Shown here in pieces: positions 1 to 9,316 of a stretch of DNA of 64,000 nucleotides. The notes under the pieces were generated by a model that saw only the letters and a program-made list of their open reading frames with translations, ran no database searches and was not told the DNA's origin. The DNA is taken from the IMG/VR virus record IMGVR_UViG_3300022868_000009, positions 62,001-126,000 of that record. The stretch is one strand, 5' to 3'. The DNA comes from a virus. Position numbers and translations under genes: made by a program. Every line of letters starts with the position of its first letter. The first letter of the stretch is position 1.

Positions 1-183
1 ATTTATAATCTTATTTTCTAAAATAACTTTACCATTTTTGTTTATGATATCAGGTATCAAGCCTCTACCATCTCTATGTACAATTATTAAATCATGTGAA
101 ATATCCACATCCAATTCACTATACGTTTTATATAAAACCGTTTCGAATGAATCACCTACTAACATTATTATTGCTATTTTCAT
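1..183 (-). CDS. Partial protein, possible glycosyltransferase N-terminus
   Basis: The first 61 codons of a minus-strand gene that leaves the window are open, beginning MKIAIIMLVGDSF. The ATG overlaps the TGA of the preceding sugar-nucleotide gene (ATGA), as is usual in this operon. An N-terminal beta strand followed by acidic segments and HRDGRGLIPD fits the start of a GT-A glycosyltransferase, but only the N-terminus is visible. The family is inferred mainly from position in the sugar island. Confidence 0.5.
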   Translation of the reverse strand, partial: MKIAIIMLVGDSFETVLYKTYSELDVDISHDLIIVHRDGRGLIPDIINKNGKVILENKIIN

Positions 184-1532
184 CTTTTTAAAAAAACATT
201 TAAATCTTCTGGTGTGCCTAATCCCCACATTTTTTCAATATTAAATATTTTTATTTTTTTATTTTCTTTTATATATTCATTATAGACGGGTGCAACATAA
301 AACTCTCCATTTACTCTTATATCTTTTTGTATCATTTGTTCAGCATATTTCACATAATCTGAACCTTTAGACCAATAATATATTCCAACTGTTGCAATAT
401 CTGATATTGGTTTCTTTTCGGCAACCTCTATAACATTCTCATTTTCGTCCAATTTAGCAAAACTCCACTTTGGATGAGTTGATTTAAACGTCAACATACC
501 ACCATCAGCCTTAGTTTCTACCATCTTATAATAAAAATCGATTGGATTCCATTCTACAAATTGATCAGAATTAGCAATCAATAATGGTTTATCATTATTA
601 ATAAATTCTTTTGCCAATAATGTTGTGCAAGCAGCACCTTCAGTAAGACTATCAACTTGAACTATATTACATTTTGGTGTAATCAAATTCAATAAATATG
701 TTAAATTATATTTTTCATAATGTTCTTTCTGAACTACATAAGTATAATTAGCATCAAAACCTAGATTATCTACAACTACCTGAATCATTGGTTTTCCATT
801 AACTTCTATTAATGGTTTTGGAAATGTGTAACCTGCCTGTTGGAATCTACTTCCTGCACCAGCCATTGGTATTAAGACATTCAAATCTTTCATTTCAATT
901 TTTTCTTCTTCTTTATTCATATTTATTTTATTATTCAATTTTTCTAATGTTAAATCTTGTGGATTTTTAACAATTAGTAAATTTGCACCACTATTTCTAG
1001 CTGATTCAATGCCTCTTGGACTATCTTCCACAATAAGTGTCTCTCTAGGATTAATTCCTGCATGAGCCATACACCTCAAATATATTTCAGCATTTGGCTT
1101 TGGAATATTAACATCTTCGTTAGATAAATAATAATCAACATATTCTATTAAACCAGTTTTATATAACAACAATTTAACTGTTTCTCTTATTGCATTCGAT
1201 GCACAATATATTTTATAATCTTTTTCTTTTAAAGTTTTTAATAAATTTACTAATCTTTCATCTCTTTTAATATTACTACGAATTAATTCAAAAGTTAATT
1301 TTTGTTTTTCATCATAGATTTCTTTATGTAATTCTGATGGTAAACCTTTTTCATCTGTAAGCATTTTCAATTTTCTACCAGTCGGCAAACCATCATATCT
1401 ATTATAATGTTCATCTAATGTGATAATATATTTTTCTTGACTTATTTTTTTAATTGCATCGTTTAATGAGTCATAATGTAAATCTTTAGTTTCAACTAAT
1501 ACACCATCTAAATCAAATATTATCAATTTCAT
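180..1532 (-). CDS. HAD phosphatase / sugar nucleotidyltransferase fusion
   Basis: Two enzymes are fused. Residues 1-200 form a HAD hydrolase with the nucleophile motif FDLDGV (6-11) and the late motif VEDSPRG. From about residue 214, a nucleotidyltransferase begins with PMAGAGSRF and a following FPKPL, the NTP-binding signature of sugar-1-phosphate nucleotidylyltransferases. The arrangement would dephosphorylate or prepare a sugar phosphate and activate it to an NDP-sugar for the glycosyltransferases around it. The inner methionine at about residue 214 could also serve as a separate start. The gene overlaps the next gene upstream by about 20 bases. The substrate cannot be read from sequence. 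Confidence 0.8.
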   Translation of the reverse strand: MKLIIFDLDGVLVETKDLHYDSLNDAIKKISQEKYIITLDEHYNRYDGLPTGRKLKMLTDEKGLPSELHKEIYDEKQKLTFELIRSNIKRDERLVNLLKTLKEKDYKIYCASNAIRETVKLLLYKTGLIEYVDYYLSNEDVNIPKPNAEIYLRCMAHAGINPRETLIVEDSPRGIESARNSGANLLIVKNPQDLTLEKLNNKINMNKEEEKIEMKDLNVLIPMAGAGSRFQQAGYTFPKPLIEVNGKPMIQVVVDNLGFDANYTYVVQKEHYEKYNLTYLLNLITPKCNIVQVDSLTEGAACTTLLAKEFINNDKPLLIANSDQFVEWNPIDFYYKMVETKADGGMLTFKSTHPKWSFAKLDENENVIEVAEKKPISDIATVGIYYWSKGSDYVKYAEQMIQKDIRVNGEFYVAPVYNEYIKENKKIKIFNIEKMWGLGTPEDLNVFLKR

Positions 1533-2268
1533 TCCATTTTATATTATTTTTTTTAAAAAAATCAAATAATTTTTCTTCACCATTTAAATTTTCTATTTGA
1601 TCCAATGATATAGTATTTAATATTAAATTTTCTTTTTCACTCGAAAAAGTAAAAATCTTATCCTTTTGTTTTAATAATTTAACTGTCGAAAATTTATTCA
1701 TACTAAATTCATTATTTTTTTTAACTCTATAAGACCATTCTACATCTTCACCTTCACCCCAACAAAGATTATCGTTTAATAGATATTTAAACATCATTTC
1801 TTTTTTAGCAACCCAATAAGATCCAGAAAAATACATCAATTTACTTAAATGTTCCATCTCATATGGTATTAACAAACCACTAACTAAATTTTCACAATCA
1901 TAAGACCATAATGTCCAATCCCTGTATCTAGAACCATCTAAATTTTGTATCTTATTCATACAAAATGAAAAATAATCACCGTATTCTAAAAAACCTTCAT
2001 ACCAATTATCACACAATACTATATAATCGTGCATATATACTATATTTTCATATTTAGCATTTTCTGTGATTATGTTCTTTTTCCTTGTGATCCACATTTT
2101 TTTTATTGTTTCATCAAAAGTTATAACTTTCGTATTAGTTCTATTTATATTAGAATCACCCACAATAATTATTTCATATTCAGGTATATTTTGCTTTTCG
2201 ATACTATCAACAATAATATTGAGATTTTTATCATTTCCACCTGTTATTATACCAAAAGTAAATTTCAT
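1513..2268 (-). CDS. GT-A type glycosyltransferase
   Basis: 251 residues starting MKFTFGIITGG. An upstream methionine at 2292 is possible, but the 2268 ATG overlaps the TAA of the frame-restored FkbM gene (TAATG), so it is preferred. The N-terminal beta strand, YMHDYI and the late GEGEDVEWSYRV motif resemble GT-A glycosyltransferases, in which the acidic pair binds the metal and sugar nucleotide. It is a clear paralogue of the gene at 4382-5155, sharing ITRKKN, ITENAKYENIVYMHDYI and the GEDVEWS region. It probably decorates a phage- or host-surface glycan. Confidence 0.7.
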   Translation of the reverse strand: MKFTFGIITGGNDKNLNIIVDSIEKQNIPEYEIIIVGDSNINRTNTKVITFDETIKKMWITRKKNIITENAKYENIVYMHDYIVLCDNWYEGFLEYGDYFSFCMNKIQNLDGSRYRDWTLWSYDCENLVSGLLIPYEMEHLSKLMYFSGSYWVAKKEMMFKYLLNDNLCWGEGEDVEWSYRVKKNNEFSMNKFSTVKLLKQKDKIFTFSSEKENLILNTISLDQIENLNGEEKLFDFFKKNNIKWNEIDNI

Positions 2269-2866
2269 TACATTAATTCCCAATTTTCCCATACAAATTC
2301 ATAATTATATGTCAAGTCATGTGTCAAATTCAATTTTCTTTGAATTTCTTCCCTTTTATATTCTGCATCATCTATGAAATCGTGAAATTGAATTTGAATG
2401 TTTTTTATTTTTTTATCTGATTTTTCTCCAACAAGTTAGTTAACAAATCATATTCACCGCCTTCAATGTTAATTTTCATTAAATCAATATAATTGATATT
2501 ATTTTCAATCAAAAATTCAGAAATATCTCTTAATTCTATTTCTTGACTCTTATCTTTCACATCAAAAACTCCTGATGAATCACCATCTAAAGATATCAAT
2601 GTTTGTTTATTTTTATCACAAAAACCAAAATTGTATATTTTAAAATTATCATTTTTGTTAAATTTTTCAATTATTAAATTATAAAAACTATCAACTGGCT
2701 CAAAAATATACATTTTTGAACCATATTTATTATATATTTGTTCTGACCATGAACCATGATAACCACCAATATCAAAAACAATAGAATTTTTATTCAATTC
2801 ATAATCTAATCTTTTAGTATTTTCACAACCGTCTCTTACCCATCTATGATATTCATTTATATTCAT
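2268..2866 (-). CDS. FkbM-family methyltransferase, frame broken near 2408
   Basis: A class I SAM methyltransferase of the FkbM type: VFDIGGYHGSWS is the SAM-binding loop and KINIEGGEYDLL the family signature. The reading frame stops at 2405 just after a run of seven A (coding strand). A -1 shift at A_AAA_AAA restores 45 more residues (IKNIQIQFHDFIDDAEY and onward to NWELM), the expected FkbM C-terminus, and ends at a TAA overlapping the next start. It is therefore a sequencing error, a mutation or a programmed frameshift. FkbM enzymes O-methylate sugars or polyketides. Here the sugar island suggests glycan methylation. Confidence 0.75.
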
Positions 2867-2875
2867 ATTGCAAAG

Positions 2876-3679
2876 TTAATTTTTTATATATTTAATTTCT
2901 ATTTCTTGGTGACATGAAATATTTTCAAAACCATCTATATTTTCTAAACTTATTCTATGACCATTTAAAAAATTGTTATTTAATTTTTCTTGATTTTCAT
3001 TTCCATGGAAATTAGGATTGTTTGTTTGTACCTTGTTACATGGATTATTAATGATAATTGATTCATTATAACATACAATCTTAGATTTGTTTATAGAATT
3101 TACATTTCCAGCCAATACTAATTCCAATGAATTTGGGTTTTTATAATCTTTAAATAATAATGGTAAAATATCAACAGTATTAAATATATGACCATCTAAT
3201 GACATCGGATAACCATAATCACCTATTTCACCAACCCATTTAAAAATTGAACTATTACCAACTTTTTCAAAAATCGGCAATTTATCATATATTGTTCGAT
3301 TGGAATAACAACTTTTAAGCTTTATATGTAATCTCAAACTTCTACAAATAATATAGGAATCCTTGTTAAAAATTTTTTCTTGATCATCATAAAAATCAAT
3401 TTTATTCTTAAATACATCATCATCAACAAAAAATACAGAATATAAATTCTCAGTACTGATTATACTAATCAAATCGGATTTAAAAGAAGTTTCTCTAATA
3501 AAATTTATATTTTTAAAATCCGATATTAATATATCATATCCTTTCTTAAAATCTGAACTTGAAAATGTATATAAAACATTAATTTTATAATCTTGACAGT
3601 TTATAACATATTTATTAAAGCTCCTTAAAAACAATTCTAATTGTAAAGCTCTATCTTTACTAAAAACTACAATATTCAT
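2876..3679 (-). CDS. GT-A type glycosyltransferase
   Basis: 267 residues starting MNIVVFSKDRALQLELFLRS, the typical opening of family 2-like glycosyltransferases. VFFVDDDVF near residue 90 supplies the DxD-type metal site. The C-terminal half is Asn-rich and not recognisable. The gene ends 9 bases before the FkbM gene and overlaps its upstream neighbour by 4 bases, so it is part of the same transcript. Donor and acceptor are unknown. Confidence 0.65.
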   Translation of the reverse strand: MNIVVFSKDRALQLELFLRSFNKYVINCQDYKINVLYTFSSSDFKKGYDILISDFKNINFIRETSFKSDLISIISTENLYSVFFVDDDVFKNKIDFYDDQEKIFNKDSYIICRSLRLHIKLKSCYSNRTIYDKLPIFEKVGNSSIFKWVGEIGDYGYPMSLDGHIFNTVDILPLLFKDYKNPNSLELVLAGNVNSINKSKIVCYNESIIINNPCNKVQTNNPNFHGNENQEKLNNNFLNGHRISLENIDGFENISCHQEIEIKYIKN

Positions 3680-4377
3680 TTTTTAAACATCATTTTTAAT
3701 GATAAGATATTATCTTTATCGTTATAAAATAATTCTTTTGGTGTTTTAGATTTTATCAAATCATTATATGATATTTTTGTTTCTGGGTTACCACCATAAC
3801 TAAAATCTTGATAAACTAACGGTTCTTTCAAAGCATAAACATTCAAAAAAGGCAACACTTTAACAATAGTATTATCCCACACATAATCAATATAATATGC
3901 CTCCATTACACATCTCTGCAATGTTGTTGCGCCTTTGACACTACAAACTATTACACCATGAGTACTTAACATATTATAAATTCTAAATATATCATTATTA
4001 ACATCATCATAAATTAATCCTTTCCTACCACTACAAAAATTATCATTTGGTTCAACACCATAAGGACTTAAACCAATATATAATATATCTATATCATCAG
4101 GTATTTCTATATTTTCTGGAATATTTCTATTTAATGATATATCATCTTCTAACATTACATATGATTGGAATTGTTTATTTCTATTTTGATTATGTATACC
4201 AGCATCTATCATCCTAGAATAACCAATTGATCCGGATTGTTGTTTTGGAATATCTAAAATTGGGTTAACTTCCGTTAGATCATAATCTTTCAAGATATCC
4301 ATTATATGATTTTTTCTAAGATCATTTCTACCTGTCGTTAGATAATAATATTTTATTGTTTTTAAATTTAAATTCAT
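3676..4377 (-). CDS. Glycosyltransferase-like protein (GT25-like)
   Basis: About 233 residues from the ATG at 4377 (MNLNLKTIKYYYLTTGRND). An upstream methionine at 4455 would overlap the neighbour by 74 bases and is less likely. SYVMLEDDISL matches the ED(D) metal-binding signature of LPS glycosyltransferases such as family 25, and the N-terminal LTTGRNDLRKNHI fits. Spacing to the upstream gene is 4 bases. It probably adds one sugar to the same glycan as its neighbours. Family assignment is moderate and specificity unknown. Confidence 0.6.
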   Translation of the reverse strand: MNLNLKTIKYYYLTTGRNDLRKNHIMDILKDYDLTEVNPILDIPKQQSGSIGYSRMIDAGIHNQNRNKQFQSYVMLEDDISLNRNIPENIEIPDDIDILYIGLSPYGVEPNDNFCSGRKGLIYDDVNNDIFRIYNMLSTHGVIVCSVKGATTLQRCVMEAYYIDYVWDNTIVKVLPFLNVYALKEPLVYQDFSYGGNPETKISYNDLIKSKTPKELFYNDKDNILSLKMMFKK

Positions 4378-4381
4378 ATTT

Positions 4382-5155
4382 TCAATTTTTTTTATTCCTT
4401 TGAATATGATTATATATTCCATGTGAATATAACAATTTTGTATATGTTGCATCATTGTTATAACCTGTAATATTATTGTTTAATATTTCAATATCTTCTT
4501 TTTCACACTCTACCATTACAGGCATCATTTTTAATGACTTAACCATTGATTTTTCATTAATACTAAATTTATACTTATTCCTAACTCTTAATGACCATTC
4601 AACATCTTCTCCTTGTCCCCACATCAAATCTTCGTTCAATTTGTTCTCCAACATCACACTTTTTTTAGCTACCCAATAATAACCTGGAATATACATCATT
4701 TTGTTTAAATTTTCTACATCATATGGTATCACTAATCTGTTACTTTTCAAAAAATTATTAACATCATCAGACCATAAACACCAATCTTTAACCCTACTGA
4801 TGTCATCAACATTAACAATTTTATTCATACATATGAAAAAATCATCACCATATTCTAAAAAACATTTATACCAATTATCCAACAAACAAATATAATCGTG
4901 CATATAAACTATATTTTCATATTTAGCGTTTTCAGTTATCAAATTCTTTTTCCTTGTAATCCACATATTTTTTATGGTTTCATCAAATTTTATATGTTTT
5001 ACATTTTCGCCTTCGATGTGTTTACCACCGACTACTATTATTTCATATTCAGGTATATTTTGATCTTTAATAGACTTTATTATTAAATCCAAAAAATCAA
5101 AATCGGTATTTTTAAAATTTTTCTCTGAAGTTATTATACCAAAAGTGAATTTCAT
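4382..5155 (-). CDS. GT-A type glycosyltransferase, paralogue of the 1513 gene
   Basis: 257 residues starting MKFTFGIITSEKN. It shares with the 1513-2268 gene the MKFTFGIIT opening, NIPEYEIIVVGG, ITRKKN, the YMHDYI block and the late GQGEDVEWSLRV motif, so the two arose by duplication within the island. The acidic motif fits a metal-dependent retaining or inverting transferase. The ATG overlaps the stop of the upstream methyltransferase by 4 bases (ATGA). The two copies have diverged mainly in the middle and C-terminus, which suggests different acceptors. Confidence 0.7.
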   Translation of the reverse strand: MKFTFGIITSEKNFKNTDFDFLDLIIKSIKDQNIPEYEIIVVGGKHIEGENVKHIKFDETIKNMWITRKKNLITENAKYENIVYMHDYICLLDNWYKCFLEYGDDFFICMNKIVNVDDISRVKDWCLWSDDVNNFLKSNRLVIPYDVENLNKMMYIPGYYWVAKKSVMLENKLNEDLMWGQGEDVEWSLRVRNKYKFSINEKSMVKSLKMMPVMVECEKEDIEILNNNITGYNNDATYTKLLYSHGIYNHIQRNKKN

Positions 5156-5754
5156 AATTTTTCAATTATTTTTGCCCAATCTGAATTGTTGCATATTAAA
5201 TGTTCATACCTATCTAAATTAATATGTTTAGGGTTAACAAACCAATCTTCAAATGAATTATTTGAATGTTTGACATTAGCACAAACCAAAAAATATCCTA
5301 ACTCTTCGAAGAGAGTTCTTGTATATTTTTGTAATTTATTACCAATTCTATAAACATCATGCTCAAATGTCATACATTTGAATTCATATTTATGAAAAGG
5401 AAATTCTTTAAGAACATCAAAAGTATCATCATCAACATCAAATGATATATAATCTATAACATCTGGACATAAATTATACTCTAAAAATTCTTCTAATGTA
5501 TATTTTTTGTTGTCTATTTTAATATCTGTCAAATCTATTGAGTATGACTTACTTTTTCTTATTTTTTTGCATTCATTTATTGAATCTTCATCAATATCTA
5601 TTAACAAACCATCCCATCCTTCTGATTCCAGTAAATATGTATTATTATATGAAATAGGTTCTCTACAACCTAAATCTAAAAAATATCCATTTTTAGTGTC
5701 ACATATATATTTTGCAAAAATATCTTGACCTACTTGAGAGTTACTTTTTTCCAT
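5152..5754 (-). CDS. FkbM-like SAM methyltransferase
   Basis: 200 residues. The opening SQVGQDIFAKYI and then FLDLGCREP (SAM loop) are typical of FkbM-like methyltransferases that modify glycans. IDYISFDVDDDTFDVL occupies the place of the IEGxE signature, and TFEHDVYR follows. The product would transfer a methyl group from S-adenosylmethionine to a sugar hydroxyl. It lies between a glycosyltransferase (4-base overlap) and another methyltransferase. Confidence 0.7.
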   Translation of the reverse strand: MEKSNSQVGQDIFAKYICDTKNGYFLDLGCREPISYNNTYLLESEGWDGLLIDIDEDSINECKKIRKSKSYSIDLTDIKIDNKKYTLEEFLEYNLCPDVIDYISFDVDDDTFDVLKEFPFHKYEFKCMTFEHDVYRIGNKLQKYTRTLFEELGYFLVCANVKHSNNSFEDWFVNPKHINLDRYEHLICNNSDWAKIIEKL

Positions 5755-5765
5755 AATTATTTTAT

Positions 5766-6542
5766 TTATTTAAACGCATAATAATTTATTCCAGGCGTTA
5801 TCCTGATTTTCTCTGTAAGAATATTACTTTCTTTAACTATATTATCAATATTAGTAGATTCAATCATAAACGGTATGTGATTACCACATTGATGATATGA
5901 TATCAATACATTTTCTTTATCAAATAAAGATTTAGATTTACAGAAATCATGATAATAAACATCAGATTCACTGATAGCCCAATTACTTACAAAACTATCA
6001 AATACATCATAATCAACATATTCTAGATTTTCTAATGATACTAAATTAATCTTTTTACAAACATCTTCTTTAGATTTAATTATTTGAACATTATCATATC
6101 CAAACAATTCACCTAGGAAATAGTATTGTAACTCTACTAATTCTGGTAAATCAATTATGGTATAATTCTCAACATCTTTTAATTTCATAATTATAGCCGC
6201 CATATTTCCATATCCACCACCCCATTCTAAAATTGAAGAACCTAACAATTTATCAGTCGTTTTTTTATATCTATATAAATGATATAAATGATGTATTATA
6301 TTACCATTTAACTCTAAATCATCAATTTTAAAAATTTCTGGATTACCAATTTTATTTATACTTTGCAATTTTTCAATTTCTTCTAAATCAAATAATTCTT
6401 TAATACAAGAAAATTGTGTTGAGTTAATTTCATCATTTCTAAAAAACATCGTTTGATTAATTACATTATTTTTTAAAAAATTTGTTTTATCGCTCATACT
6501 TATACTTTTTGAAAAATTGACCCATTCTTTTTTAACTTTCAT
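5766..6542 (-). CDS. Putative sugar O-methyltransferase
   Basis: 258 residues. The SAM-binding loop is ILEWGGGYGNMA near residue 104, followed by YTIIDLPELVELQYYFL, the pattern of the putative sugar O-methyltransferase family found in glycan clusters. The N-terminal 90 residues are helical and probably contact the acceptor. The gene overlaps the upstream glycosyltransferase by 11 bases. The reaction is inferred from the family and context. Confidence 0.65.
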   Translation of the reverse strand: MKVKKEWVNFSKSISMSDKTNFLKNNVINQTMFFRNDEINSTQFSCIKELFDLEEIEKLQSINKIGNPEIFKIDDLELNGNIIHHLYHLYRYKKTTDKLLGSSILEWGGGYGNMAAIIMKLKDVENYTIIDLPELVELQYYFLGELFGYDNVQIIKSKEDVCKKINLVSLENLEYVDYDVFDSFVSNWAISESDVYYHDFCKSKSLFDKENVLISYHQCGNHIPFMIESTNIDNIVKESNILTEKIRITPGINYYAFK

Positions 6543-7344
6543 CTTTAATCTTTTTTAATATTTTTATATATTTTTCAGCTGAGATCTCTAATGTATGATT
6601 CTCTAAAATATATTTTCTAGGTTCATGTTCTTTTGATAAAAATTTATCAAATGTTTTATCTTCTATATTATCCACAATCAATCCACATCTATCATCAAAC
6701 CATGGTACAGATGTTGCAGGAAATCTATTATTCCAGACTTTTTGATCTAAAACATAAATTGGAATATCCATTGATAACATCTCCATGTAAGCGATTCCTT
6801 GACTTTCAGTATTATCAATTAATATACAATATTTTGACTTATTACACAGATCAATTAAATGTTTTTCTGTATAAGAACCATATCTAATTACATTATATGT
6901 TAAATTTTTAGAATTTAAAAAACTTGTAACAACATCTAAATCCACGTTTTGTCTATTCTTAAAATATACTAGACAATCATATTGGATATCTTTTTTTGGT
7001 TTGAATAATTCTGTGTCAATACCTGCAGACCAAATATAAATATTGATATCTTTTGTTAAAGCAAAACTCTTATATTTATCATAAACCCATTGTGATGGTA
7101 CAACATAATGATTATATTTTTTCCAAAATCCCGGTTGATCCGAAGGCACAACCATTATATTAGGACCCATTAATGTATTAGAAGGATGATCACCTGGCCA
7201 GAATGAACCATTATAATCTCCATAACCATTTTCAACAACTTCGCAACCGTTTAATTTTAAACCTTTTAAAGTATTATTATACACTTTTCCAGGTCCTCTA
7301 TTAATCCATTCCTTAGAAGCTGGTCCAAATAATCCTATTTTCAT
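6532..7344 (-). CDS. GT4-like glycosyltransferase
   Basis: 270 residues from MKIGLFGPASKEW. A methionine five codons upstream (7359) would overlap the previous gene by 11 bases. RGPGKVYNNTLKGL is the glycine-rich N-terminal loop of GT-B glycosyltransferases, IWSAGIDTELFKP is the domain linker typical of GT4, and SQGIAYMEMLSMDIPIYV has the late E-x7-E-like region. It is shorter than most GT4 enzymes (usually about 350 residues), so the N-terminal domain is compact. It is part of the overlapping sugar operon. Confidence 0.7.
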   Translation of the reverse strand: MKIGLFGPASKEWINRGPGKVYNNTLKGLKLNGCEVVENGYGDYNGSFWPGDHPSNTLMGPNIMVVPSDQPGFWKKYNHYVVPSQWVYDKYKSFALTKDINIYIWSAGIDTELFKPKKDIQYDCLVYFKNRQNVDLDVVTSFLNSKNLTYNVIRYGSYTEKHLIDLCNKSKYCILIDNTESQGIAYMEMLSMDIPIYVLDQKVWNNRFPATSVPWFDDRCGLIVDNIEDKTFDKFLSKEHEPRKYILENHTLEISAEKYIKILKKIKDES

Positions 7345-7348
7345 ATCT

Positions 7349-8164
7349 TTATATTCCATTCCAACCTAATCCTAATGTTATACTTGTCTGTACATTTGAA
7401 AACCATTTATGTGGATAAATAACTATTTTATCCAAATTATCTGATAAATAAGCAGCCCACCAAGCAAATGAACTATTTGGTATTATAAAATGTTTACAAT
7501 TTCTCATCAATTCTAAATATTCACTAAATCTATCACCTTTATAAGAATGGTCTACTATAGTTGAATTTTCAAAAATTAAATTTTCTTTACACCACTCTAT
7601 ATCATCACTAAAAATATAATAATGAGTATTGTCAACTCTAGACTCAATCACACTTTTTGCTTTTAACACATAATCTACATCCATAACACCATGAAAATTA
7701 GTATTCAAATAATCAGTTCTCCTAATATTAATCATGACAGAATTTCTAGATTTTATCTCGTCTAGTAATTCTTTAGATCTTTCAGAAATATCATTTTTTA
7801 ATGTAAATTCTTTTTTAATAACATCCTCAATTTCTTCAAAATATTTAAAACATTGCCAATAACCTTCCAAATAAATATTAGTGTCTTTGCTAATATATTT
7901 GAATTTGTTTGATTTAATATAATTAAATAAAGAATTTGGTTCATTTATTTCTATATAGCCATCAATTTCATTTATAAATGATTCTTCAATATTAAATAAA
8001 TTTAAATCATAATCTCTATAAATAAAACCTGGATTCATATCCCTTCTTTTTAAGAAAGATAAATCCATTTTCAAATCTCTATCACTTAATAATGATATTT
8101 TCTTAGCAAAAGCATATTGGAACATCTGATTACCCATTCCGCCCATTAATTTTGTTATTACCAT
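7349..8164 (-). CDS. Alpha-1,2-fucosyltransferase-like (GT11)
   Basis: 271 residues from MVITKLMGGMGNQMFQYAFA, the canonical N-terminus of family 11. MINIRRTDYL is the HxRRxDY-like GDP-fucose site, here with N for H. HYYIFSDDIEWCKENL and NSSFAWWAAYL are the other GT11 motifs. It would transfer fucose from GDP-fucose to galactose or a similar acceptor. The start six codons inside the longest frame is chosen because it lies just after the stop of the upstream epimerase. A second GT11 gene lies at 12435. Confidence 0.85.
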   Translation of the reverse strand: MVITKLMGGMGNQMFQYAFAKKISLLSDRDLKMDLSFLKRRDMNPGFIYRDYDLNLFNIEESFINEIDGYIEINEPNSLFNYIKSNKFKYISKDTNIYLEGYWQCFKYFEEIEDVIKKEFTLKNDISERSKELLDEIKSRNSVMINIRRTDYLNTNFHGVMDVDYVLKAKSVIESRVDNTHYYIFSDDIEWCKENLIFENSTIVDHSYKGDRFSEYLELMRNCKHFIIPNSSFAWWAAYLSDNLDKIVIYPHKWFSNVQTSITLGLGWNGI

Positions 8165-8165
8165 A

Positions 8166-9299
8166 TTATTTATTATTTTCAAATTCTACCATTTGTTTAA
8201 TTGTTTCATCTAAACTAATAGTTATATCCCAATTTGGATAATCTTTTTTAAATTTTGATAAATCAGAAATATACCAAATATGATCTCCAACTCTATTTTC
8301 ATCTGAAATTGTATAATTTTTCCAATCTGTGCCTGCAATCTCATTTATTTTATCTATTGCTTCTAAGACTGAAATATCATTTCCTCTTCCTCCACCTGCA
8401 TTATATACTTCTCCACATTTTGGGTTTTGGTGAAACTCCCAAAACATATTAAGTAAATCTAATGAATGTATATTATCTCTTACTTGTTTTCCTTTATAAC
8501 CAAATATAGTATATGGTTTATCATGTACTATACATTTAACTAAATATGAAAGAAAACCATGTAATTCTGTTCCTGCGTGATTAGGACCAGTTAAACAACC
8601 ACCTCTGAATATACCTATTGGCATATCAAAGTATTTACCATATTCTTGACACATAACATCCGCAGCAAGTTTAGAAGCACCAAACACAGAATGCAAAGAA
8701 TCATCTATCGGAAAATTTTCATCAATTGAATATAAAGTTCCATTCACTCTATTTTTAGCTTCAAATCTTTTTTCATCTTCATCAATTAAAAATGGTACAT
8801 ACATTGGATCTTTTTCTAAATCATAATCCCTACCTTTTGTTAAATTCTTATATTCAGAATAATAATAATTTGGTCTATCACCATAAACTTTATTTGTTGA
8901 TGTATAAATAAATGTAGATTTATCGCAATATTTCCTTGTTAGTTCTAACATATTTAATGTTCCATTAGCATTAATTGTAAAATCCGTTATTGGTTCTTTT
9001 GCAGCCCAATCATGAGATGGTTGCGCAGCAGCATGAATTATTATTTTTACATCTTGTGAATATTTAATGAATATTTTTTCTAATTCAACAAAATCTCTGA
9101 TATCACAATCATAAGAAATATAATTTTTTAATGTATTTTTAAGATGTTCGTTAGATTCTTTTGTTGATGCTTCTTCACCAAAAAAATACGATCTCATATC
9201 ATTATCTATTCCTACAACTTTGTAACCTTTTTCATGAAAAAAATTACATGATTGAGAACCGATCAATCCTGCAGACCCAGTTATAATTGCTACGTCCAT
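8166..9299 (-). CDS. NAD-dependent epimerase, CDP-paratose 2-epimerase-like
   Basis: 377-residue extended short-chain dehydrogenase. The NAD-binding GxxGxxG is in ITGSAGLIGSQ at the N-terminus, and YTSTNKVYGD carries the catalytic Thr/Ser region. AAQPSHDWAAKEP and INANGTLNMLEL are hallmarks of CDP-paratose (tyvelose) 2-epimerases, and FGASKLAADVMCQEYG follows in the usual place. It would supply an unusual deoxysugar or a related NDP-sugar for the island. Length is normal for the family. Substrate specificity within extended SDRs is uncertain. Confidence 0.8.
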   Translation of the reverse strand: MDVAIITGSAGLIGSQSCNFFHEKGYKVVGIDNDMRSYFFGEEASTKESNEHLKNTLKNYISYDCDIRDFVELEKIFIKYSQDVKIIIHAAAQPSHDWAAKEPITDFTINANGTLNMLELTRKYCDKSTFIYTSTNKVYGDRPNYYYSEYKNLTKGRDYDLEKDPMYVPFLIDEDEKRFEAKNRVNGTLYSIDENFPIDDSLHSVFGASKLAADVMCQEYGKYFDMPIGIFRGGCLTGPNHAGTELHGFLSYLVKCIVHDKPYTIFGYKGKQVRDNIHSLDLLNMFWEFHQNPKCGEVYNAGGGRGNDISVLEAIDKINEIAGTDWKNYTISDENRVGDHIWYISDLSKFKKDYPNWDITISLDETIKQMVEFENNK

Positions 9300-9316
9300 T
9301 TAATTTTTAATTGTTT

